Shown here: positions 1 to 4,385 of the stretch, piece by piece
How the letters are laid out: every line of letters starts with the position of its first letter
How positions within the stretch are numbered: position 1 is the stretch's first letter
Source of the DNA: Desulfobacterales bacterium
GTDB lineage: Bacteria > Desulfobacterota > Desulfobacteria > Desulfobacterales > ETH-SRB1
Direction: 5' to 3'
Length of the DNA stretch: 6,386 nucleotides
Assembly (NCBI GenBank): GCA_030669465.1
Contig: DAOVDN010000066.1
Location: 1-6,386, forward strand
Position numbers and translations under genes: made by a program
The notes under the pieces: generated by a model
Seen by the model: only the letters and a program-made list of their open reading frames with translations
Told to the model about the DNA's origin: nothing
Databases searched by the model: none

Positions 1-234
1 TATTATGCGGATGAATGGAAGAAGGTGGTTGCCTACCATCGCTGGGGGTATAACGAGAAATTTGTCATTGTCTTAAACTTTTCAGGTGACGATCAATGGG
101 TAAATATACCATTTTCCGACAACGGGCCATGGCAAGAATTGCTTGAGGGTCGCCCAGTGGAAGTTAGAGACTGGATGCTTTGGAATCAAAAGGTTAACTC
201 AAACTGGGGCAAGGTTTTTTATAAAAAGTTTTAA
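1..234 (+). CDS. Alpha-amylase family (GH13) protein, C-terminal end only
   Basis: This is the 3' end of a gene entering from the left edge. The frame is open from base 1 and ends in TAA, giving 77 residues. The visible part reads YYADEWKKVVAYHRW, then a hydrophobic strand FVIVLNFSG, then a block around PWQELLEG, and ends near SNWGKVFYKKF. This pattern (AYHRW, V-LNFS, W-E-L-G, final NWGK-F) matches the small all-beta C-terminal domain that follows the catalytic barrel in alpha-amylase-type glycoside hydrolases, which act on starch, glycogen or maltodextrin. The catalytic Asp/Glu/Asp residues lie outside the window, so the exact enzyme (amylase, trehalose synthase-like, glucosyltransferase) cannot be told. 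A GTG at 25 could look like a start, but homology continues upstream of it, so the gene is simply cut by the window. Confidence 0.7.
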   Translation, partial: YYADEWKKVVAYHRWGYNEKFVIVLNFSGDDQWVNIPFSDNGPWQELLEGRPVEVRDWMLWNQKVNSNWGKVFYKKF

Positions 235-289
235 TCCGCTCGCTTGGTGAGCAGGTACGGCTACCTCATTATGCCAGGAGTGAACGAAC

Positions 290-323
290 GGGGAGACGCG
301 GGGTCAGGGGAGACGCGGGGTCA
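290..323. repeat. Two perfect 17-bp tandem copies, GGGGAGACGCGGGGTCA
   Basis: GGGGAGACGCGGGGTCA occurs at 290-306 and again, identically, at 307-323, followed directly by GATCTTCATTCTTGACA. It lies between the convergent amylase and lipoprotein genes and is far more GC-rich than its surroundings. GGGGTCAGATCTTCATTCTTGACA-like strings resemble the dispersed REP-type sequences found near Y1/REP transposases; that link is from memory and is an inference. No transposase is next to this copy. Confidence 0.7.
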
Positions 324-368
324 GATCTTCATTCTTGACAGATAGGCTTTTTTGATGCATGAAGGCCA

Positions 369-389
369 AATTTCCAATTTCCAATTTCA
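369..389. repeat. Heptamer tandem repeat (AATTTCC)x3 after the lipoprotein stop
   Basis: AATTTCC, AATTTCC and AATTTCA follow one another, only four bases from the stop codon of the minus-strand lipoprotein gene. It is a low-complexity tract typical of intergenic DNA. It forms no hairpin and is not a terminator. Confidence 0.6.
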
Positions 390-392
390 AAT

Positions 393-1331
393 CTATTTCT
401 TTGTCTTAACGGAATTGCCCACATTTATGTCTTTGCATGAAACAGAAACAGCTTCAGCTCTCTCGGGATATACATTAGTTATTTTTATCTCTCCTGTTTT
501 ATTCCCATACTTGAAGAATTGCCGGCCGGCCGCTCCTTCTATTATGTTATTATTGTTATAGATCTCAAATACATCTCCACGCAAAATTCCTGCTCTTCTT
601 CCGGAAGATATTATAATCTTGTCTTTGGCGACTGAAACAACGTATCCTTTCCAGGACTGGATGCTGACAACATCACAGATTTTTTCACCCATGGTAACTG
701 CGATTCGCTTAATAGCATCGGTTATTGCCGGCATAACAATCTTTTTTTTCGCTCCGATCGACTCAAATTCTGATTTATCGATTTCAATTTCATGCAGATA
801 GCTCTCATCAAGAAGTTTTGCACCCGTCTCTGTATCGTAAACTTCAACCATTATCTGTACCTGGACAAAATTGTGCGTATCTTTGAACCACAGGATGCCG
901 CTCTTTTCTTCATTTTCTCTTATATCTGTTAAAGCTCCTGTTACAATTGCGCTTAGACCGAGCCGCTTACCCGCTTTTGCCAGGGCAAGGTTATCGAGCC
1001 GGCCTGCTGCCTGTCCTGGCGGTTCAACCAAAAAATCAGGACATTGTGCATCGCCGGGCTTTAGAAGAAAGATGTCGGGACATTCCTGTTTTATGGTTTT
1101 GACAAGATTATTTTGAAAGATTTCTTCCAGGTTTTTACCAACATAGAAGGTCCTGTTTTCAAAAAGAGCGATTCCAACCTTTTTTTTCAAGTTGCCATCC
1201 GGAGTTTTAATGTCGCGGACTATCTTTTTTGTTGTCTTCTTTAAGGTGGAAAAAGAAGAGCACCCTGCAATCAGTGGAATTAAAACAGCAAAAATCACGC
1301 AAATCCGTGCAGTAAAATTATGAAACCTCAT
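393..1331 (-). CDS. Lipoprotein with CsgG/TolB-like and FlgT C-terminal-like parts
   Basis: This 312-residue predicted outer-membrane lipoprotein is of unknown specific role. Residues 1-24 are a lipoprotein signal: basic N-terminus, hydrophobic stretch, lipobox IAGC with Cys24 and Ser at +2. Residues 50-220 contain KKVGIALFENRT, an alternation of strands and helices, and the segment LGLSAIVTGALTDIRE, which recalls the periplasmic alpha/beta fold of CsgG/TolB-N/FlgT-middle proteins. Residues 228-312 (GYVVSVAKDKIII, GRRAGILRGDVFEIY, TGEIKITNVYPERAEA, NVGNSVK) match the small beta barrel of FlgT_C. The ATG at 1331 is chosen because GAGGAG lies six bases upstream, the signal peptide begins there, and the ATG overlaps the TGA of queF. 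The reading frame stays open back to 1409, but that part lies inside queF and ruins the signal peptide. No flagellar gene is nearby, so a flagellar role is not claimed. The fold assignment is by pattern, with moderate confidence. Confidence 0.85.
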   Translation of the reverse strand: MRFHNFTARICVIFAVLIPLIAGCSSFSTLKKTTKKIVRDIKTPDGNLKKKVGIALFENRTFYVGKNLEEIFQNNLVKTIKQECPDIFLLKPGDAQCPDFLVEPPGQAAGRLDNLALAKAGKRLGLSAIVTGALTDIRENEEKSGILWFKDTHNFVQVQIMVEVYDTETGAKLLDESYLHEIEIDKSEFESIGAKKKIVMPAITDAIKRIAVTMGEKICDVVSIQSWKGYVVSVAKDKIIISSGRRAGILRGDVFEIYNNNNIIEGAAGRQFFKYGNKTGEIKITNVYPERAEAVSVSCKDINVGNSVKTKK

Positions 1332-1759
1332 TTTTTCTCCTCGTATACAGCAGTAACTTTGGTGGTAATTCCGCCTCTTGCTGTAAAATCTCCGGTAACA
1401 TCCATCCACTTAGGATCAAGCACGCCAACAAGGTCATTAAGAATATGATTGACTACATGCTCATAGAATACACCGACATTCCTATATTGTAACATATAAA
1501 ATTTCAGCGACTTTAATTCAACAAGCTTTATATTCGGTCTGTACTTTATTGTTATGCATCCGAAATCCGGAAGCCCCGTCACAGGGCATACCGATGTAAA
1601 CTCCGGTTGCTGTATTATAATATCGATATCTCTCTGACCACTATATTTGTACTCTATAGTCTCAAGAACGTCTCTTTTAACTTTATCCGGATTATCTATG
1701 TTGTAGATGGCACTTTTTCCGGATGTTCCGGTAGTGCTGTCTTTCTTTACTAAATTCAT
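1328..1759 (-). CDS. queF: NADPH-dependent 7-cyano-7-deazaguanine reductase QueF
   Basis: QueF reduces the nitrile of preQ0 to the aminomethyl of preQ1 using NADPH, a cytosolic step of queuosine tRNA modification. The protein has 143 residues, the usual size of the unimodular (Bacillus-type) class. The thioimide-forming Cys58 and general acid Asp65 lie in EFTSVCPVTGLPDFG. The QueF-specific NADPH-binding motif ELKSLKFYM is at 81-89, and the substrate Glu is at 100 in FYEHVVNHILNDL. The C-terminal WMDVTGDFTARGGI is also typical. A Tyr stands where the Bacillus enzyme has FHE; I believe FYEH is common in proteobacterial members. The ATG at 1759 has only a weak purine tract (AAGAGA) before it, but there is no better start before the conserved core. 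The stop overlaps the lipoprotein start (ATGA), so the two are probably translationally coupled. No other queuosine gene and no preQ1 riboswitch is visible. Confidence 0.95.
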   Translation of the reverse strand: MNLVKKDSTTGTSGKSAIYNIDNPDKVKRDVLETIEYKYSGQRDIDIIIQQPEFTSVCPVTGLPDFGCITIKYRPNIKLVELKSLKFYMLQYRNVGVFYEHVVNHILNDLVGVLDPKWMDVTGDFTARGGITTKVTAVYEEKK

Positions 1760-1803
1760 TTCTCTTCGAAACCCTTAAAACACAAGAAGCCCACGACAGG
1801 GCC

Positions 1804-1834
1804 TTGACACAGCACTCTTTTTCTGCTAGTGCTG
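1804..1834 (+). promoter_or_regulatory. Candidate -35 box and 7-bp inverted repeat between divergent genes
   Basis: The 124-bp gap between queF (minus) and the 60-residue gene (plus) contains a consensus TTGACA at 1804-1809. It is followed by the inverted repeat CAGCACT (1810-1816) and AGTGCTG (1828-1834). The hexamer 17 bases after TTGACA is TAGTGC, a poor -10, so promoter function is doubtful. The repeat could be an operator. It has no T-run and is not a terminator. Confidence 0.3.
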
Positions 1835-1883
1835 GCAACCGAAACAGCTTACAGCAAAGAACTACTTAAATTAAGGTACTCAA

Positions 1884-2066
1884 ATGGCTTCCATTGATGA
1901 ACAGATTCTCAAAGCAACCAAAGAGATAGTTGTTAAATTCATTGAGCTCGGAAGGCTTTCTCCGGCCAGTTTTGATGAAACATTTAGAAATATATACAAT
2001 ACTGTCGAAGAAACTGTGAAGGGCACAGGAACGGCGCACGAACAAAAGAGCAAACAAAATAAATAG
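1884..2066 (+). CDS. Small helical protein (60 aa), conserved hypothetical
   Basis: This 60-residue soluble protein has a predicted helical core, DEQILKATKEIVVKFIELG, followed by RLSPASFDETFRNIYNTVEETV and a charged, Gln/Lys-rich tail. AAGG ends seven bases before the ATG. I recognise the pattern (L-x-x-T-x-x-I-V at the start, a loop with S/P, then F-x-x-x-Y/H-x-x-V) as like the N-terminal oligomerisation part of MucR/Ros regulators, without their zinc finger. Short proteins of this type in deltaproteobacteria are, as far as I recall, sometimes labelled TraB-like; I give that name no weight. It is divergent from queF and convergent with tatA, whose stop is 21 bases away, so it is probably a single-gene transcript. 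Function unknown. Confidence 0.75.
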   Translation: MASIDEQILKATKEIVVKFIELGRLSPASFDETFRNIYNTVEETVKGTGTAHEQKSKQNK

Positions 2067-2087
2067 TTTTCCGTCCGGAAAGAAGTA
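2067..2087 (-). terminator. Short inverted repeat between convergent genes, possible weak terminator
   Basis: The gap between the converging 60-aa gene and tatA holds TTTCCG (2068-2073) and CGGAAA (2076-2081), a tight stem. Read on the minus strand it is followed by ACTATTTATTTT, which could serve tatA as a weak intrinsic terminator. On the plus strand no T-run follows. The tight loop and mixed tail make this uncertain. Confidence 0.3.
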
Positions 2088-2276
2088 TCAGGATTTATTG
2101 CCTTCCTCAATCTTGCCGGATTCTTTTTTTTCATCTTCTTTATCCGTAGTGGCGCCTTTGAAATTTTTTATCGCTTTGCCCACGCCTGCTCCTATTTCCG
2201 GAAGCTTTCCTGCTCCAAAAATAATCAGGATAATAACAAGTATAATTATAAGTTCCGGCATTCCAATTCCAAACAT
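2088..2276 (-). CDS. tatA: Twin-arginine translocase subunit TatA/TatE family
   Basis: This is a subunit of the Sec-independent Tat pathway, which exports folded proteins across the inner membrane; TatA-type subunits oligomerise at the TatBC-cargo complex. The protein has 62 residues and a textbook architecture: a short N-terminus MFGIGMPEL with the membrane-entry Glu at 8, one transmembrane helix [12 protein letters not shown], the hinge [10 protein letters not shown], an amphipathic helix [12 protein letters not shown], and an acidic/lysine-rich tail ([19 protein letters not shown]). The short length and helix favour TatA/E over TatB. AGGAGG lies five bases before the ATG. No tatB or tatC is adjacent, so this is a stand-alone tatA; scattered tat genes are common in deltaproteobacteria. 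A strong promoter is found upstream. Confidence 0.95.
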   Translation of the reverse strand: MFGIGMPELIIILVIILIIFGAGKLPEIGAGVGKAIKNFKGATTDKEDEKKESGKIEEGNKS

Positions 2277-2319
2277 ATGTTCCTCCTATTTATTCGCTTA
2301 AAACCTAAATTTAAAATCA

Positions 2320-2348
2320 AATATAGCACTGGCTTATTTAAGTGTCAA
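2320..2348 (-). promoter_or_regulatory. Sigma70-type promoter of tatA
   Basis: On the minus strand TTGACA (2348-2343) is separated by exactly 17 bases from TATATT (2325-2320). That is a perfect -35 and a 5/6 match at -10. Transcription would begin near 2313, leaving a leader of about 37 bases that contains the AGGAGG of tatA. The near-consensus sequence suggests constitutive expression. Confidence 0.75.
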
Positions 2349-2386
2349 TCTATTACAGGGCATTTTTCAGCGCAGAAAATATCTAT

Positions 2387-2401
2387 GTCTTGTAACAAGA
2401 C
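2387..2401. promoter_or_regulatory. 15-bp palindrome GTCTTGTAACAAGAC, candidate operator
   Basis: GTCTTGT and ACAAGAC are perfect inverted arms around a central A, 55 bases before the methionine synthase-like start and 38 bases upstream of the tatA -35. It overlaps a weak possible + strand promoter (TTGTAA 2390-2395, 17 bases, TAGCTT 2413-2418). It could bind a dimeric repressor of the downstream gene. There is no T-tract, so it is not a terminator. Confidence 0.35.
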
Positions 2402-2456
2402 TTTGCTCATGATAGCTTAGGACTCAAACCATTAAATGAAAGGAGCTCGAATTATA

Positions 2457-3527
2457 ATGGAAAATTTTCAGGCAAACAGTCTTCCGGTTTTGATCGGAAG
2501 CCTTCCAATGGATGACCACGAAGAAGCTATAAGACTTGTTCTTAAGTATACCCCCGAAATTCCATTATGGGTTCAGCTTCCGGTTTATAAAGAAGAGGGG
2601 ATGATTGCGCAGTTTCTGCCGGGTATGCCGGGCCTTACAATTGAAAAAGAGAAGGCTTTTATAAATACAGCCAGCGTAGATTTTGATGATGATTTTCTCA
2701 AATTCTATGAGGCTTACATAGCTGTAGTTGAAGGAAAGACCGACCTTTTAGGCTCAAGATTTGCCCTTACAACTGATACTGCCATGGGTTTTTTTGAGCT
2801 CATGAAACATATAGAGACCCTTGCCAAACCTCCAATTGCGGTCAAAGGCCAAATAACAGGTCCAATAACTTTTGCTACAGGCGTGAATGATCAAAACGGA
2901 AGAGCGATCTTTTATAACGAGCAGATAAGGGATGCGGCTGTAAAGCTGATCGCTATGAAAGCAAGGTGGCAGGTAAAGCAACTTTCAAGATTTGGATACC
3001 CTGTTATTATTTTTTTCGATGAACCCGCACTTGCCGGGTTCGGTTCATCTGCGTTTATAAGCATATCGCGTGACGAAGTAGCAAAGTGCTTTGAGGAAGT
3101 GATTGAAGCCGTACATTCAGAAGGAGGTCTTACAGGGATACATGTTTGTGCAAATGCAGACTGGTCGCTGGTTCTGGAATCTTCTGCCGATATAGTCAGC
3201 TTCGATGCTTATTCTTTTTTTGACAGGTTTATACTTTATCCTGACCAGATTAAGAAATTTATTGAATCCGGGCGTATCCTGGCCTGGGGGATTGTGCCGA
3301 CCTCAAGAGGCGAAGATATTGAAAAGGAAACAACTGATTCACTGGTGGCAAAGTGGAAAGCTAAAGCCCGTGAGATCGAGGCACTCGGTATTGATATGTC
3401 AAAAATATTGGCTCAGTCCCTTATAACTCCAAGCTGCGGGACAGGTTCCTTGAGCTTTGATAATGCAACAAAGGTGCTTAAGTTAACAAGGGAGGTTTCA
3501 GAGAAGTTAAGAAAAAATATGGGGTAA
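2457..3527 (+). CDS. Short cobalamin-independent methionine synthase-like protein (MetE C-terminal-domain family)
   Basis: This 356-residue cytosolic protein belongs to the UROD/MetE-like barrel superfamily, equivalent to the catalytic half of MetE (about 750 residues). The expected role is methyl transfer to a thiol such as homocysteine with a zinc ion. Visible marks: VKGQITGPITFATG (129-142), a substrate-type acidic loop VIIFFDEPALAG (183-194), zinc ligands His229 and Cys231 in GIHVCANADW, and Cys327 in TPSCGTGSLS. Where MetE has a zinc-binding Glu on the next strand, this protein has VSFDAYSF, so Asp250 may replace it. The MetE N-terminal domain that helps bind polyglutamyl folate is absent, so the methyl donor may be another protein, as in the folate-independent core-MetE (Mes) families. 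I cannot assign it to one. AGGAG at 2441-2445 favours the ATG at 2457 (11-base spacing) over the ATG at 2436, which has no ribosome site. It stands alone downstream of a palindrome. Confidence 0.85.
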   Translation: MENFQANSLPVLIGSLPMDDHEEAIRLVLKYTPEIPLWVQLPVYKEEGMIAQFLPGMPGLTIEKEKAFINTASVDFDDDFLKFYEAYIAVVEGKTDLLGSRFALTTDTAMGFFELMKHIETLAKPPIAVKGQITGPITFATGVNDQNGRAIFYNEQIRDAAVKLIAMKARWQVKQLSRFGYPVIIFFDEPALAGFGSSAFISISRDEVAKCFEEVIEAVHSEGGLTGIHVCANADWSLVLESSADIVSFDAYSFFDRFILYPDQIKKFIESGRILAWGIVPTSRGEDIEKETTDSLVAKWKAKAREIEALGIDMSKILAQSLITPSCGTGSLSFDNATKVLKLTREVSEKLRKNMG

Positions 3528-3535
3528 AAAAACCC

Positions 3536-3639
3536 GTAACCGTTCACTGGTTTAAAGGTTCAAGGTTCTGGGTTCAGAGGTTCAAGGTTCTGGGTTAAGG
3601 TAACCCTGAACGGTGAACTCTGAACTTGTGAACGATTAC
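3536..3639. repeat. 104-bp palindromic GTTCA/TGAAC repeat element
   Basis: The outer arms GTAACCGTTCAC (3536-3547) and GTGAACGATTAC (3628-3639) are inverted with 11 of 12 bases matching. Inside are two 22-bp tandem copies beginning AGGTTCAAGGTTCTGGGTT (3556-3577 and 3578-3599, one difference). These are then roughly complemented by CCTGAACGGTGAACTCTGAAC (3605-3625, imperfect), so the whole can fold back. It starts nine bases after the methionine synthase-like stop and might double as a transcript end, though it has no T-run. On the other side it abuts the transposase stub exactly where that homology ends. It is probably a miniature mobile repeat. Confidence 0.65.
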
Positions 3640-3640
3640 A

Positions 3641-3685
3641 GAAATAGCTGCCACCTTTAATATTTGCTCGTCGAAAGTTCGACAT
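3641..3685 (-). pseudogene. N-terminal stub of a REP-associated (RAYT, Y1-type) transposase
   Basis: Read on the minus strand from an ATG at 3685, the frame gives MSNFRRANIKGGSYF, a close match to the conserved opening of REP-associated tyrosine (Y1/IS200-like) transposases (typically M-x-x-Y/F-R-R-x-x-x-x-G-G-x-Y-F-F-T). The similarity stops at 3641, and the next bases belong to the palindromic GTTCA element, so only about 15 codons are left. No continuation is seen in the methionine synthase gene beyond it. A hairpin of the REP type (GGTGCGTTTTACGCACC) lies 33 bases upstream of the ATG, the arrangement expected of a RAYT gene with its flanking REP. The match is short, so the call rests on the motif plus this context. 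Confidence 0.55.
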
Positions 3686-3714
3686 AAGCCATGCCCAATT
3701 ATTGTTTGTAAATC

Positions 3715-3837
3715 GTAGGGTGCGTTTTACGCACCAAAAACATTCCATTTTGCCCATCAAGTATTTTATCATTCATTCATTCATTCATTCATTCAGATGA
3801 TATGTATGCCGTTGATGGTGCATAGAATGCACCCTAC
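3715..3837. repeat. REPIN-like doublet A (two GGTGC hairpins in inverted orientation)
   Basis: GTAGGGTGC (3715-3723) and GCACCCTAC (3829-3837) are perfect inverted ends. Each end carries its own hairpin: GGTGCGT-TTT-ACGCACC (3719-3735) and GGTGCAT-AGA-ATGCACC (3817-3833), both with a 7-bp stem and 3-base loop. The two stems differ in sequence but each keeps full pairing. Two inverted REP hairpins with a spacer is the layout of REPINs, non-autonomous elements moved by RAYT transposases. The spacer contains an (ATTC)6 microsatellite. It lies directly upstream of the transposase stub. Confidence 0.75.
3771..3794. repeat. (ATTC)6 tetranucleotide microsatellite
   Basis: Six perfect ATTC units occupy the spacer of the first hairpin doublet. 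Such tracts change length by slippage; here it lies in no coding frame, so phase variation of a gene is unlikely. Confidence 0.9.
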
Positions 3838-3896
3838 CTGGCTATAATGACGGCTATATAAGTATACCGCTGGAAATATTTTTGATGGTTTTTTGA

Positions 3897-4096
3897 ATCG
3901 GATTCAGAGCAACACTGCAGCAGGAAACACTCCTCTGGAAAGCATCTGAAATCACGGGGAAAATGTTACACATCAAAAAATTTTCTTTGCTGACAATGAA
4001 TCATTTCAGGCTTTTCAGGATATTCTTGAAAGACCGGCTCAAATCAAGCCGGAACTGCATGAGCTTATTAAAAGCCGCTCAGCGTGGAATAAATAA
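3897..4096 (+). pseudogene. Broken TacA/DUF1778-type antitoxin
   Basis: Two adjoining frames together resemble a DUF1778 antitoxin, a ribbon-helix-helix protein that pairs with GNAT acetyltransferase (TacT-like) toxins. The first frame (3897-3968) gives IGFRATLQQETLLWKASEI followed by TGKML, like the R-I-x-x-R-x-T-x-E-Q-x-x-L-L-x-K-A-A-E-I-T-G-x-S-L opening. The second frame, from about 3968 to the TAA at 4094-4096, gives THQKIFFADNESFQAFQDIL then ERPAQIKPELHELIKSRSAW, like the toxin-neutralising tail (L-x-x-x-F-x-x-x-L-x-x-P-x-x-x-x-x-x-L). Between them the usual stretch (about a dozen residues, T-x-F-I-L-x-x-A-x-x-A-A) is missing and the frame shifts by -1. In the first frame a TGA at 3894-3896 also separates an ATG (3885) from the homology. 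No GNAT toxin follows; a MITE-like element begins 25 bases after the stop. Assignment is from motif memory. Confidence 0.55.
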
Positions 4097-4121
4097 ATCA
4101 ACAGACCTCGTTAATTTTAAT

Positions 4122-4305
4122 GGTTCTTCGTGGATTAGTGTGAAAAATTTAATTTTAGCAAAATTTGTCATTTTTTAGCTGCTATTAACACCCCCTAACC
4201 CCCTTCAAAGGGGGAATATAAAGGAATCCTTCCGATTTATTCCCCCCTTGAGGGGGGCAAGGGGGGTGTAAAAATTGCGGATTTCACACAAATCCACGAT
4301 GAGCC
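4122..4305. mobile_element. 184-bp MITE-like element with ISL3-like ends and 8-bp target duplication
   Basis: The ends are 24-bp inverted repeats: left 4122-4145 begins GGTTCTTCGTGGATTAGTGT; right, read inward on the minus strand from 4305 to 4282, begins GGCTCATCGTGGATTTGTGT. They match at 21 of 24 positions. The element is flanked by a perfect direct repeat ATTTTAAT (4114-4121 and 4306-4313). GG-initial ends with an 8-bp duplication fit the ISL3 family as I know it. The interior codes for nothing and contains a C-rich hairpin doublet, so this is a non-autonomous miniature element whose transposase would be supplied elsewhere. It landed just behind the broken antitoxin gene. Confidence 0.8.
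4188..4269. repeat. C-rich inverted hairpin doublet nested in the 184-bp element
   Basis: ACACCCCCTAACCCCCTTCA... (4188-4218) is roughly inverted in ...GGGGGGCAAGGGGGGTGT (4236-4269). Each arm has its own hairpin: CCCCCTT/AAGGGGG (4199-4214) and CCCCCC-TTGA-GGGGGG (4242-4257). The layout is the same as the other doublets but of a different sequence family. It is off-centre within the enclosing element (42 bases from the left end repeat, 12 from the right), as expected of a later insertion rather than part of the ends. Confidence 0.7.
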
Positions 4306-4385
4306 ATTTTAATTTGATATAGCTCGGAATCTCTTTATCCATGAGGTATTCCCCATTAATTGGACACTCAGCCCTTAGGTGTTAG

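Noticed and set aside
352..561. Open frame of 69 codons on the + strand
   Set aside because: It lies antisense to the 3' end of the lipoprotein gene and has no ribosome site or recognisable motif.
1332..1409. Upstream extension of the lipoprotein frame by 26 codons
   Set aside because: It overlaps queF, lacks a ribosome site and would put a charged, Cys-rich stretch before the signal peptide; the ATG at 1331 has GAGGAG six bases upstream.
1760..1883. PreQ1 riboswitch ahead of queF
   Set aside because: I looked for the short C-rich hairpin with A-rich tail on the minus strand and found no match; the only structure is a 7-bp inverted repeat.
2098..2301. 67-codon + strand frame rich in Ser, Pro and Ile
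   Set aside because: It is exactly antisense to tatA, which has full motif support, a Shine-Dalgarno site and a promoter.
2436..2456. Earlier ATG for the methionine synthase-like gene
   Set aside because: No ribosome site precedes it, while AGGAG lies between it and the ATG at 2457; the extra seven residues match nothing known to me.
3522..3535. GGGTAAAAAAACCC as a terminator for the methionine synthase-like gene
   Set aside because: The stem is only three base pairs and no T-run follows.
3963..4178. 71-codon + strand frame
   Set aside because: It starts inside the broken antitoxin in one frame and runs into the left end of the 184-bp element; it is a chance frame.
4242..4267. G-quadruplex in the G-rich arm of the C-rich doublet
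   Set aside because: Only two long G-runs occur on the + strand here; the neighbouring run at 4210-4214 is too far to make a compact four-run motif.
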